Position numbers and translations under genes: made by a program | Source: JAVJUS01 sp040220455 | Lineage (GTDB): Bacteria > Pseudomonadota > Alphaproteobacteria > DSM-16000 > Inquilinaceae | DNA: 64,000 nucleotides | Reading direction: 5' to 3' | NCBI GenBank assembly: GCA_040220455.1 | Contig: JAVJUS010000033.1 | Location: 1-64,000, forward strand | Notes under the pieces: generated by a model | Databases searched by the model: none | Seen by the model: the letters and a program-made list of their open reading frames with translations, nothing else | What the model was told of the DNA's origin: nothing | Shown here: in pieces, positions 33,234 through 41,593 of the stretch | How positions within the stretch are numbered: position 1 is the first letter of the stretch | How the letters are laid out: every line of letters begins with the position of its first letter

Positions 33234-34852
33234 TGGCGACGAGGCCGGAGATCATCCTGCGCGGCGGGACCGTCGTCGACGGCTCCGGACGGCGGCCGGC
33301 CTTTCGCGGCGACGTCGCGATCGCCGGCGAGCGCATCGTCGCGATCGAGCCGGCCCTGCCCGCCGCCGACGACGCGCGCGAGATACGCGTCGACGACCTC
33401 GTCGTCGCGCCCGGATTCATCGACATCCACAGCCACAGCGACTTCACGCTGCTGCGCGATCCGCGCGCCGTCAGCCAGATCAGCCAGGGCGTGACGACCG
33501 AGATCGTCGGCAACTGCGGCTATGGCTGCTGCCCCATACGGGACGCGGCGCTCGCGCAGGAGGCGATCTACGGCTACGACCCGTCGCCGCCGCTGACCTG
33601 GCGCGATCTCGACGGCTATTTCGATCGCCTGCAGCGCGCGCGTCCGGCCGTCAATGTCGCCGCGCTCGTGCCGAACGGACAGATGCGCATCGCGGTGCTG
33701 GGCATGGCCGACCGGCCGGCGCGGGCCTGCGAGGTCGAGCGGATGGCCGAGCTCCTGCGCGAAGGCCTGGACCAGGGCGCGGCCGGCTACTCCACGGGTC
33801 TCGAATACCCCTGGGAATCGGCCGCGACGGAAGAGGAGATCACGGCCCTCTGCCGGGTCGTCGCGGAAGCCGGCGGCCTTTACGCGACCCATACCCGCAA
33901 CCGGGACGAAGCGGCGGTCGAGGCGATCGACGAGGCGATCCGGACGGCCCGCGCCGCCGGGGCCCGGCTCCAGATCTCGCACCTGACGCCGCGCGGCGGC
34001 GCGGACGACACCGCCCGCGCGCTCGACCGGGTCGACCTGGCCCTCGGGCAGGGCCAGGACCTCGCCTTCGACATGCATACCCGGCTCTTCGGCACGACCG
34101 GTCTCAAGGTTCTCCTGCCGTCCTGGGCGCTGGCCGGCGGGCGGGACGCCCTGGCCCGGCGGCTGGCCGACCCGGCCGAGCGCGCGCGCATGCGCGGGTC
34201 TCGCAGCCTTATCTCGGCCGTGGGGGACTGGCGCCGCGTCGTGCTCTACGATGCGCCGAGCCGGCCCGACCTCGCCGGCATGACGTTCGCGGAGATCGCC
34301 ACCCGCGCGGAAAAGGATCCGTTCGACTGCGCGCTCGACATCCTGCGCGACGAGCTCGACGCCCTTCACCGTCCCATGGTGCTGCTGACCACCTATGACG
34401 AGGCCGTGTTGCGCGACACCTACGCCCACCGCCTCTGCGCCGTCGCTTCGGACGCGACGGCGCTGGCGCCGGACGGCCCGCTCGCGGGCGCAGTCTTCCA
34501 CGGCGCCTATACCTGGGCGTCCTGGTTCTTCCGCCGCATGATCCGCGAGACCGGAGCCTTCACACTGGAAGAAGGGATCCACCGCCTTACGGGCCTCCCC
34601 GCCGAACGGGTCGGCCTCGCGGACCGGGGCGTGCTCGAGCCAGGCGGCCGGGCCGACATCGCCGTCATCGACCCGGCACGTTTCGGCGAGCGCGGCACCA
34701 CCTTCGACCCGAACCGCCTCGCTAAAGGCCTGGTCCATCTGCTGGTCAACGGCGCCGCCACGATCGAGGACGGCCGCCCGACGGGCCGGCGGGCCGGGCG
34801 GATCCTGCGGCGCTGGGGCGGCCGGGCGACCGGCGTCCGGGTCGAGGCTTGA
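33233..34852 (+). CDS. N-acyl-D-amino-acid deacylase (D-aminoacylase) family
   Basis: A 539-residue amidohydrolase of the D-aminoacylase branch. The metal site is seen as GFIDIHSHSDF (HxH), GNCGYGC (cysteine in place of a carboxylated lysine), YATHTRNRDE and LQISHLTP (histidines) and a late VASDAT aspartate. These enzymes release D-amino acids from N-acyl or N-carbamoyl derivatives. Placed straight after HyuAB, it could hydrolyse the ring-opened product. A GTG three bases upstream is an alternative start. Nearest alternatives are dihydropyrimidinase-like or dihydroorotase-like enzymes, which fit less well. Confidence 0.87.
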   Translation: MATRPEIILRGGTVVDGSGRRPAFRGDVAIAGERIVAIEPALPAADDAREIRVDDLVVAPGFIDIHSHSDFTLLRDPRAVSQISQGVTTEIVGNCGYGCCPIRDAALAQEAIYGYDPSPPLTWRDLDGYFDRLQRARPAVNVAALVPNGQMRIAVLGMADRPARACEVERMAELLREGLDQGAAGYSTGLEYPWESAATEEEITALCRVVAEAGGLYATHTRNRDEAAVEAIDEAIRTARAAGARLQISHLTPRGGADDTARALDRVDLALGQGQDLAFDMHTRLFGTTGLKVLLPSWALAGGRDALARRLADPAERARMRGSRSLISAVGDWRRVVLYDAPSRPDLAGMTFAEIATRAEKDPFDCALDILRDELDALHRPMVLLTTYDEAVLRDTYAHRLCAVASDATALAPDGPLAGAVFHGAYTWASWFFRRMIRETGAFTLEEGIHRLTGLPAERVGLADRGVLEPGGRADIAVIDPARFGERGTTFDPNRLAKGLVHLLVNGAATIEDGRPTGRRAGRILRRWGGRATGVRVEA

Positions 34853-34881
34853 GACCGGGAACGTCAAGGGGAGCGCGACGG

Positions 34882-36456
34882 ATGGATCGCGAGCGCGAAA
34901 CGGGCCCGCCCCCGGCGGACGGGATACGGCGGCCCACGCGGGAGGAGATCGGCGACATCGCGGCTCGCGAGCGGTTCTCGCCGGACCCGGCGGCGCTGGA
35001 GGAGCTGCACGCCAACGTCCTGACGATGCTCGACCTGATCGGCCGGCTCGACACCCTGCCGCAGCCGAGTCCGCCATCGCCGTCCGGTGGCCGGGATCCG
35101 GGAACGCCCTCCACCCCCGAAAGCGACCCCCACCGGGTCTTCATTCGCCACTGCCATGTAGCGGGCGCTGCCGAAGGGCCGCTGGCCGGCTGGCGCGTCG
35201 GGCTCAAGGACAACATCAAGGTCGCGGGCGTGCCCATGACCAACGGCTCGCGCCTGATCGAGGACTACGTCCCGCGCATCGACGCAATCGTGGTCGAGCG
35301 CCTTCTCGCCGCCGGCGCCACGATCGTCGGCAAGCTCAACATGGACGACTGGTCGTTCAGCGGGACCGGTGAGACGAGCGCCTTCGGCTGCACGACCAAC
35401 CCGTACGACGAGACCCGCTCGGCGGGGGGCTCGTCGAGCGGGGCCGGCGCCGCCGTCGCGCTCGGCCTCGTCGACCTGGCGCTGGGCGTCGACCAGGGCG
35501 GCAGCGGGCGGATTCCCGCGTCCTGGTGCGGTGCCGTCTCGCTCAAGGCGACCCACGGCCTCATCCCGACCTTCGGGCTGACCTATCTCGAGCACACGAC
35601 GGACTTCATCTGCCCGACCGCGGCCACGGTGGAGCGCGTCGCCACAGCGCTGGAGGTGCTCGCCGGCGACGACCCCCGCGACCCGCAGTTCGTCCGCGGA
35701 CCGATCGAGCCGCGCGCCTATTCCCGGCTGATGGAGGGGGGCATCGACGGCCTGCGCGTCGGAATCGTCGCCCAGAGCACCGAGACGCCGGGACTGGAAT
35801 ACGACGTACGCGAGGCCTTCGAGTCGGCCACCGACCGGTTCGCCCGGGGCGGAGCCAAGGTGGAGACCGTGGAGGTCCCCTACTGGAGCGACGCCCGGAC
35901 CATCTGGAACGGCTTCATCACCCAGTCGCTGCTGGCGATGATCGACTCCAACCTGGAGGGCGTGACCCGCAAGGGCTGCTGCGATACGGATTTCCAGGAA
36001 GCCTTCGCCGCGGCCCGAGCCGCGGGCGGGGCCGAGCGGTTCCCGCCGGTGCTCAAGACCCTGCTGGTCACCGGCCGCTATCTGGGCGAGCGCCATGGCG
36101 GCGTATACTTCTCCAAGGCCACCAATCTGCGCCACCGGATGCGGCTGGACATGGATACGGTTCTCGAGCGCTTCGACATCCTCCTGACGCCGACGACGCC
36201 GATGAAGGCTTTCCGGCTCCTCGACCACGCCGCCACGATGACCGACGTGGTCCGCGAGCGCGCGGCCTCGATGTGTCACAACACCTATCCGACCAACGTA
36301 ACCGGCCACCCGTCCCTGACGCTGCCCTGCGCCCGCGGCGAGGGCGGGCTGCCGATCGGGCTCCAGATCATCGGTCGGACCTTCGACGAGGCCACGGTCC
36401 TCAGGGCCGGCCACGCCTTCGAGGGACTGCGCGGACCGTGGCGCCATGCCGGCTGA
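34882..36456 (+). CDS. Amidase-signature enzyme
   Basis: A 524-residue amidase with the Ser-cisSer-Lys triad: Lys109 in GLKDNIKVAG, the serine run at 184-186 in AGGSSSGAGAAVA and nucleophile Ser208 in VDQGGSGRIPA. About 100 extra residues precede the core, including a proline/serine-rich linker (QPSPPSPSGG). An aggggag site precedes the ATG at 34882. Its stop overlaps the next gene, linking it to the importer ATPases. It would cleave a linear amide produced by the upstream enzymes or imported directly. Confidence 0.9.
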   Translation: MDRERETGPPPADGIRRPTREEIGDIAARERFSPDPAALEELHANVLTMLDLIGRLDTLPQPSPPSPSGGRDPGTPSTPESDPHRVFIRHCHVAGAAEGPLAGWRVGLKDNIKVAGVPMTNGSRLIEDYVPRIDAIVVERLLAAGATIVGKLNMDDWSFSGTGETSAFGCTTNPYDETRSAGGSSSGAGAAVALGLVDLALGVDQGGSGRIPASWCGAVSLKATHGLIPTFGLTYLEHTTDFICPTAATVERVATALEVLAGDDPRDPQFVRGPIEPRAYSRLMEGGIDGLRVGIVAQSTETPGLEYDVREAFESATDRFARGGAKVETVEVPYWSDARTIWNGFITQSLLAMIDSNLEGVTRKGCCDTDFQEAFAAARAAGGAERFPPVLKTLLVTGRYLGERHGGVYFSKATNLRHRMRLDMDTVLERFDILLTPTTPMKAFRLLDHAATMTDVVRERAASMCHNTYPTNVTGHPSLTLPCARGEGGLPIGLQIIGRTFDEATVLRAGHAFEGLRGPWRHAG

Positions 36457-37450
36457 GCGCGGCGGACCGGTCACCCTCGCCGTTCGCGGGCTGTCGACGG
36501 TGTTCGAGCTGTCGAGCGGCCGTCTGCCGGCGGTGCGGGATCTCGATCTCGACATTCGCCAGGGCGAGATCGTCACGGTGGTGGGCGAATCCGGATCGGG
36601 CAAGAGCGTCACCGCGCTCTCGATCATGCGGCTGATCCAGCCGCCCGGGCGGATCGAGGCCGGCAGCGTCCGGCTACACGACACCGAGCTGCTGGACCTG
36701 CCGCCGCGGGCCATGCAGGCGGTTCGCGGGCGACGCATCGGCATGATCTTCCAGAACCCCTATGCGGCGCTGCACCCGTACTTCCGTGTCGGCCACCAGA
36801 TGGAGGAGACCCTGGTGCTGCGCACGGGGCTCGACCGGCGCAGGGCGCGGACCCGGGCGGTGGGCCTCCTCGAGCGCATCCAGGTGCCTTCACCGGAGAC
36901 CGTGCTGCACAGCTTCCCCTTCGAGATCAGCGCCGGCGTGTGCCAGCGCGTGATGCTCGCCATGGCCCTTTGCGCCGACCCGGAACTGCTCATCGCCGAC
37001 GAGCCGACGACCAACCTCGACGGCCTCGCGCAGGTGGAGATCCTGGACCTCATAAAGCGGATGCGCGACGACCTCGGCATGGCCGTGATGTTGATCACGC
37101 ACGACTTCGGCGTCGTGTCGCGCATGGCCGACAGCGTCCTGGTGATGTATGCCGGCCGTCCGGTCGAGTACGGGCCGGCCGATGCCGTCATGACCGACCC
37201 CGAGCACCCCTACACGGAAGGCCTCGTCCGCTCCGCCAGGACGCTGGTCGAGCGCAGGCCGCGGCTCGACCAGATCCCCGGGGAGGTCCCCGACATTCTG
37301 GACCTGCCGGCCGGATGCAGCTTCGCGCCGCGCTGTCCCTACGCCGCCGGCCTGTGCCGCGAGGACCCGCCGATGATGCCCGGCCGCGACGGCCGGCTCG
37401 CCCGCTGTTGGCGGCTCGACGCGGTCCGCTGGGCGGAGGCCGGGCCTTGA
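36446..37450 (+). CDS. Peptide-type ABC importer ATPase 1 (DppD class), altered signature
   Basis: A 334-residue ATPase with Walker A GESGSGKSVTAL (48-59), Q-loop MIFQNPYAALHP, Walker B LLIADEPTTNLD (181-192) and switch histidine His219 in LITHDFG. The C-terminal cysteine-rich region CSFAPRCPYAAGLC, typical of DppD/OppD, could bind an iron-sulfur cluster. Unusually the signature reads ISAGVCQR (161-168) where LSGGMRQR or LSGGQQQR is expected. It overlaps the amidase by 11 bases and the next ATPase by four. It presumably serves the permeases at 26418-28285. Confidence 0.9.
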   Translation: MPAERGGPVTLAVRGLSTVFELSSGRLPAVRDLDLDIRQGEIVTVVGESGSGKSVTALSIMRLIQPPGRIEAGSVRLHDTELLDLPPRAMQAVRGRRIGMIFQNPYAALHPYFRVGHQMEETLVLRTGLDRRRARTRAVGLLERIQVPSPETVLHSFPFEISAGVCQRVMLAMALCADPELLIADEPTTNLDGLAQVEILDLIKRMRDDLGMAVMLITHDFGVVSRMADSVLVMYAGRPVEYGPADAVMTDPEHPYTEGLVRSARTLVERRPRLDQIPGEVPDILDLPAGCSFAPRCPYAAGLCREDPPMMPGRDGRLARCWRLDAVRWAEAGP

Positions 37451-38244
37451 GCGGGCCCGAGCCCGACCGTGTACCGGTCGTCGAGGTGCGCGGGCTGTGC
37501 AAGAGCTTCGCCACCCAGCACGGGCGGGTCGACGCCGTCAGGGACGTCGATTTCGCGATCGAGCGCGGCACGACCTTCGGCCTCGCCGGCCCGTCCGCCG
37601 CCGGCAAGACGACGATCGGACGCCTCGTCCTCGACCTCCTGCGGCCGACGGCCGGCGAGGTCCTGTTCGAGGGGCGCCGGATCGACCGGTTCACCGGCGC
37701 GCAGCGGCTCGAGGTCGCCCCCCGGATGCAGATGGTCTTCCAGAACCCGCAAGCGTCCATGAACCCGCGCCTGACGGCGGGCACGATCCTGGAGAGACCG
37801 CTGAGGACCTTCGGCCTCGGCTCGGCGCGCGAGAGGCACGAGCGGGTCGACGAGCTGCTCACCCTGGTGGGACTCGCTCCAAGGCATGCGCAGTACTACC
37901 CGCACGAGTTTTCCGGCGGCCAATGCCAGCGACTGGGGATCGCGAGAGCCCTGGCGAGCCGCCCGTCCTTCATCTTCCTCGACGAGCCGGTCTCCGCGCT
38001 CGACGTCTCGATCCAGGCCCAGATACTCAACCTCCTGAAGGATCTTCAGCAGGAGTTCGGCCTGACCTATCTGTTCGTCGCGAACAATCTGAGCGTCGCG
38101 CGCTTCATTTGCGATCGGGTCGCGGTGCTGGAGGCGGGACGGATCGTCGAGGTCGGGGATGTGGAACAGGTTTTTCACCACCCGAAGGCCGAAATGACCC
38201 GACGGCTGATCGATTCGATCGTTTCCATGGGCGACAGGGCCTAG
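37447..38244 (+). CDS. Peptide-type ABC importer ATPase 2 (DppF class), switch histidine missing
   Basis: A 265-residue ATPase starting with TTG in a TTGA overlap at 37447-37450. Walker A is GPSAAGKTT (48-56), Q-loop MVFQNPQASMNPR, signature FSGGQCQR (155-162) and Walker B FIFLDEPVSALD. The switch histidine of SHDLSV is replaced: the segment reads VANNLSVARF, with Asn213 at the His position. At 265 residues it lacks the usual DppF C-terminal extension. With the DppD-like partner this places both non-canonical residues in the same composite ATP site. Confidence 0.88.
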   Translation: MSGPEPDRVPVVEVRGLCKSFATQHGRVDAVRDVDFAIERGTTFGLAGPSAAGKTTIGRLVLDLLRPTAGEVLFEGRRIDRFTGAQRLEVAPRMQMVFQNPQASMNPRLTAGTILERPLRTFGLGSARERHERVDELLTLVGLAPRHAQYYPHEFSGGQCQRLGIARALASRPSFIFLDEPVSALDVSIQAQILNLLKDLQQEFGLTYLFVANNLSVARFICDRVAVLEAGRIVEVGDVEQVFHHPKAEMTRRLIDSIVSMGDRA

Positions 38245-38282
38245 TGGAGCATTGACACAGGAACGGCGCTGATCGCGATGCT

Positions 38283-38402
38283 ATCAGGGAATTCACGGAG
38301 ACCCTTTCGCCCTCGCCGCCCTGCTCAGCCAGCCGGACGGGCGCGAGGGCCGAGTATTCGGCCCCTGCCAGGTCGGCGCTTGATTGCTGCGACAACTCGA
38401 AG
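38283..38402. repeat. Dispersed repeat, copy B
   Basis: tcagggaattcacggagac onwards matches copy A at 7437-7555, including the shared block ccctgctcagccagccgga, and like it runs directly into an IS6-type terminal repeat. A degenerate terminal repeat (gagcattgacacaggaac) is at 38249-38266, five bases after the DppF stop. Confidence 0.65.
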
Positions 38403-39206
38403 GGCATTGTCACGGGAACTGGGCGCGAGCGAAGTGATGCGGGGGCGTCGCGAGCCTCACGCCCCTGCAGCCGCAGTCTCCCATGTATCAAGGGCCGCGG
38501 CTCGAAAGCGGCGAAGCGTCGGTCTGGAGATCAGGTGGCGCTGGAGATCGAAGGCGTCGTCGACGGCGGCGTGGAGGGCGAGCAAGCGCTGGGCGGATCC
38601 CGGTGACTCGAAGCGCTGCAGCTTCCGTCCTCGCCGGCGAACCGGCTGACGCGAGGCCTCGGCTCGGTTGTTCAGCCTCGGGCCATGACCGTGCCGGGCA
38701 GAGAGGCCGAGTTCCGCGAAGGCCGCGCCATAGGACCGGAGCCGGTCGGTGGTCACGCGCGTCGGGGCGACGCCCTGCCTCTTCGGCAGCCGACACATCA
38801 GCTTCAGCGCAGCAGCCCGGTGGCGCCGGCGCTGGACCAGGACATCGAGGACCTCGCCCTCGTCGTCGACCGCGCGCCAGAGGTAGAGGCGCTCTTCACC
38901 GATCCGGATGGCCATCTTGTCCAGGTCCCAGCGCGGGCTGGGCGGCGGGCGTCGTCGGCGCAGCCGTCGCGCGATCGCCGGCCCGAACTTCAGCACCCAG
39001 CGCCGAACGGTCTGGTAGCTGACCTCCAGGCCGCGCTCGGCCAGCAGCGCCTCGACGTCTCGGTAGCTCGACGTGAACCGCAGATACAGCCGAACGGCCT
39101 GATGGATGACCGACGGCGGGAACTGATGGCGAGCGTAGGAGATCGGCTTCGTCCAATCACCCTGCCGAGCCCCGATCGCGGCGGCCGCGGTTCCCGTGAC
39201 AACGCC
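38403..39206 (-). mobile_element. IS6-family insertion sequence, near-complete (804 bp)
   Basis: Terminal inverted repeats ggcattgtcacgggaact (38403-38420) and ggttcccgtgacaacgcc (39189-39206) bound an almost full-length transposase on the minus strand. The size fits the family (about 0.8 kb). No clear 8-bp target duplication is visible at the borders. This is the best-preserved copy of the element whose fragments recur at 141, 4937, 7059, 7556 and 16586. Confidence 0.8.
38457..39152 (-). pseudogene. IS6-family transposase, full frame but start codon lost
   Basis: The frame is open for 231 residues from KPISYARHQFPPSVIHQAV through a helix-turn-helix region (SSYRDVEALLAERGLEVSYQ), PRWDLDKMAIRI (first Asp), VTTDRLRSYGAAFAELGL (second Asp) and NNRAEASRQPVRRR (Glu) to a stop at 38457. 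The codon matching the ATG of the 16711 copy is ACG at 39152-39150, and no ATG or GTG precedes the GTG at 38996, which would remove the DNA-binding domain. The gene is therefore probably silent despite an otherwise intact frame. Confidence 0.75.
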
Positions 39207-39215
39207 GGCCGATGG

Positions 39216-40391
39216 CTATTCCTCGATGCGGAAGTCGCGAAGGGCGGCTTCGTCGATGGCGAGGCCGAGGCCGGGAGCGGAATCGTCCAGGTCGATCGAG
39301 CCGTTCTCGGCCACCGGCTCGCCCTTGAAGATGTACTGGAAGAGCTCGTTGCCGATCTCGACATCGAAGAGAGGGAAATATTCGGCCATCGGCGAGGCCA
39401 CGCTGGACATGACCAGGTGGTAGTTGTGCATCTGGCCGGCATGAGGGATGACCGGGATCTGCCAGGCCTCGGCCATCGCCATGATCTTGCGCGCCTGGCT
39501 GATGCCGCCGACCCGGTTGGTGTCGAACTGGATGACGTCGAGCGCCTTGCTCTCGAGGATCCGGCGGAAGCCGAAGATCGTGAACTCGTGCTCGCCGCCC
39601 GAGATCGGGACGCGGGAGACGTCGCGCAGGCCGGCATAGCCGTCGATGTCGTCGGCGATCACCGCCTCCTCGAGCCAGCGCAGCTCGTACGGCTCCAGCA
39701 TCGGCAGCATTCGTTTCGCGTATTCGTAGGTCCAGCCCATGTAGACATCGGCCATCAGGTCGATCTCGTCGCCGATCTCCTCCCGGACGGCGCGGACCAG
39801 TTCGACGTTGCGGCGCATGCCGGCGGCACCGTCGGTCGGGCCGTAGCCGAGGCGCTGTTTCATCGCCTTGAAGCCCGCTTCCTTGTACTGCCGCGCCTCC
39901 TCGACCAACCGGTCGAGGGGTTGGGCGTAGAGCTTGCTGGCATAGACCGGAATCCGGGCCTTGGTCCGACCGCCCAGCAGCTTGAAGACCGGCTTGCCGG
40001 TGAGCTTACCGACCAGGTCCCACAATGCTATATCGACCGCGCTGATCGCGGTCATGCCGATTCCCTTGCGCCCGAAGGGCAGGGTCTGCCGGTACATGCG
40101 CTGCCACAGAAGCTCGATATCGAAGGGGTCCGCCCCGATCACGATCGGCGCGAGGTAGAGATCGATCACCTGCTTGGTGACCCGCGGGGAAAGGGCCGCA
40201 TTGCCGATGCCGACATGGCCGTCGTCGGTCTCGATCTCCACGAGCAGCCAGCCGTGGAAGCTGTAGGCGGCCATCGTGGCGTCCTCGCCGAAGGTGACGA
40301 GGTCCGCCGCACTCGTGCACATCTTGGTCGTGGGGGCGACCGTTTCGCCCTGCCATTCGACGACACGGGTCCGGACCTTCTTGATCTTCAT
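39216..40391 (-). CDS. L-rhamnonate dehydratase-like enolase-superfamily enzyme
   Basis: A 391-residue mandelate racemase/muconate lactonizing family member. Metal ligands are Asp215 (DLMADVYMGW), Glu241 (RWLEEAV) and Glu267 (SGGEHEF); the His317/Asp290 dyad (IPHAGQMHNYH and VIQFDTNRVGG) is in place for acid-base catalysis. Motifs such as FGRKGIGMTAISAVDIALWDL resemble L-rhamnonate dehydratases, which convert acid sugars to 2-keto-3-deoxy acids. The ATG at 40391 is preceded by gaaggaag. It is divergent from the LacI regulator, with a 16-bp palindrome between them. The exact acid sugar is unknown. Confidence 0.82.
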   Translation of the reverse strand: MKIKKVRTRVVEWQGETVAPTTKMCTSAADLVTFGEDATMAAYSFHGWLLVEIETDDGHVGIGNAALSPRVTKQVIDLYLAPIVIGADPFDIELLWQRMYRQTLPFGRKGIGMTAISAVDIALWDLVGKLTGKPVFKLLGGRTKARIPVYASKLYAQPLDRLVEEARQYKEAGFKAMKQRLGYGPTDGAAGMRRNVELVRAVREEIGDEIDLMADVYMGWTYEYAKRMLPMLEPYELRWLEEAVIADDIDGYAGLRDVSRVPISGGEHEFTIFGFRRILESKALDVIQFDTNRVGGISQARKIMAMAEAWQIPVIPHAGQMHNYHLVMSSVASPMAEYFPLFDVEIGNELFQYIFKGEPVAENGSIDLDDSAPGLGLAIDEAALRDFRIEE

Positions 40392-40444
40392 CGGTTCTTC
40401 CTTCGCCGGAGTGGTTGGTCGCGATCGATGGGCGACACAGGGCC

Positions 40445-40460
40445 ATGTTAGCGCTATCAT
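40445..40460. promoter_or_regulatory. LacI-type operator, site 1 (atgttagcgctatcat)
   Basis: A 16-bp near-palindrome between the divergent dehydratase and LacI genes, 54 bases upstream of the former. It shares the core tagcgcta with three further sites (44569, 46739, 46842; the last has gagcgcta). A central CG flanked by inverted arms is typical of LacI-family operators. Confidence 0.7.
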
Positions 40461-40531
40461 TCGTGTCTGACAATTGATCCCGTCGGACGAAGGAAGAAGC
40501 CGGGCCCGGCGGAGCAGGGAGTGATCGATCG

Positions 40532-41554
40532 ATGACCGGCAGACGACGGCAGGGAACCGGCCGGATCACGCTCGACGACGTCGCGCGCGTCGCCGAGGTC
40601 TCGCCGATCACCGTCTCGCGGGCGTTGCGCTCGCCGGAGAAGGTTTCCGCGGCGACGCGGGAGCGGGTGGAGCGCGCGGCGGCGAAGGTGGGCTACGTGC
40701 CCAACCGGCTGGCCGGCGCGCTCGCCTCGAACGCCAGCCGCGTCGTCGGCTTCGTCGCCGCGACGCTCAACAACTCGATCTTCGGGGAGACGATCCAGGC
40801 CTTCATCGACGTCCTCGACGACGCCGGATTCCAGCTCCTCGTCGGCGCGTCGGGCTATCAGGCCGAGCGTGAGGAGGCGCTGATCCGGGAGTTCCTGTCC
40901 CATCGCGTCGCCGGGCTGGCGCTCGTCGGCACCACCCACACCGCCGGCGCCCGGCGGATGCTGGCGGCCGCCGGCGTCCCGGTCGTCGAACTCTGGGAAC
41001 TGGCCGACCGGCCGATCGACATGGTGGTCGGCTTCGACAACCGCGGCGCCGCGCGGGCCGTGACGGAGCGGCTGATCGAGCGCGGCTGCAGGAGGCTCGT
41101 CGCCGCGGTCAGCCTGATCGGCGACGAGCGGCGCTCGGAGACGCGCCTCGCGGGCTTCCGCGACGCGGCCGCCGAGACGGGCGTGGCGATCGCCGGCGAG
41201 ATCCGCATCGAGCAGCCGCTGCTGATCAACGAGAGCGGGGCGAGGATTCTCGACTACATCCGCTCGCTCGACGGTGTCGACGGCGTCTTCTGCACCAACG
41301 AGTTCATGGCGACGGGCACGCTGGTGCGCTGCCAGGCCGCGGGCATCCGCGTGCCGGACGACATCGCCATCGTCGGGATGGGCGACACCCAGATCGCCTC
41401 GGTCGTTCCGCCCGGCCTGACCACGATCCGGTTTCCGGACTACGAGATCGGCCACACCGCCGCCGAGACCCTGATCGAGCGGATGGCCGGGCGGGACTTC
41501 GACACGCCCTCGGTCCGGCTCGACTGGAACCTCGTGCTGCGCGGCACTGCCTGA
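40532..41554 (+). CDS. LacI-family transcriptional regulator
   Basis: A 340-residue LacI/GalR regulator. The helix-turn-helix TLDDVARVAEVSPITVSRALRSPEKVSAATRERV is followed by the hinge YVPNRLAGALASNASR and the effector domain. The SPITVSRALRSPEKVS recognition helix region resembles the gluconate/sugar-acid (GntR of E. coli) branch of LacI proteins, in keeping with the acid-sugar enzymes around it. It starts with ATG at 40532. It is the only DNA-binding protein of the sugar-acid region and the likely ligand of the four 16-bp palindromes. Confidence 0.92.
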   Translation: MTGRRRQGTGRITLDDVARVAEVSPITVSRALRSPEKVSAATRERVERAAAKVGYVPNRLAGALASNASRVVGFVAATLNNSIFGETIQAFIDVLDDAGFQLLVGASGYQAEREEALIREFLSHRVAGLALVGTTHTAGARRMLAAAGVPVVELWELADRPIDMVVGFDNRGAARAVTERLIERGCRRLVAAVSLIGDERRSETRLAGFRDAAAETGVAIAGEIRIEQPLLINESGARILDYIRSLDGVDGVFCTNEFMATGTLVRCQAAGIRVPDDIAIVGMGDTQIASVVPPGLTTIRFPDYEIGHTAAETLIERMAGRDFDTPSVRLDWNLVLRGTA

Positions 41555-41563
41555 GCCGCCGCG

Positions 41564-41593
41564 GGCTGCCCTACCGAAGGACGGAGGGCAGCC
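41564..41593. terminator. Stem-loop between convergent LacI and dctM genes
   Basis: ggctgccct (41564-41572) pairs with agggcagcc (41585-41593) across the end of the DctM-like coding sequence, between two convergent genes. It could serve both strands, but there is no T-run. Confidence 0.35.
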
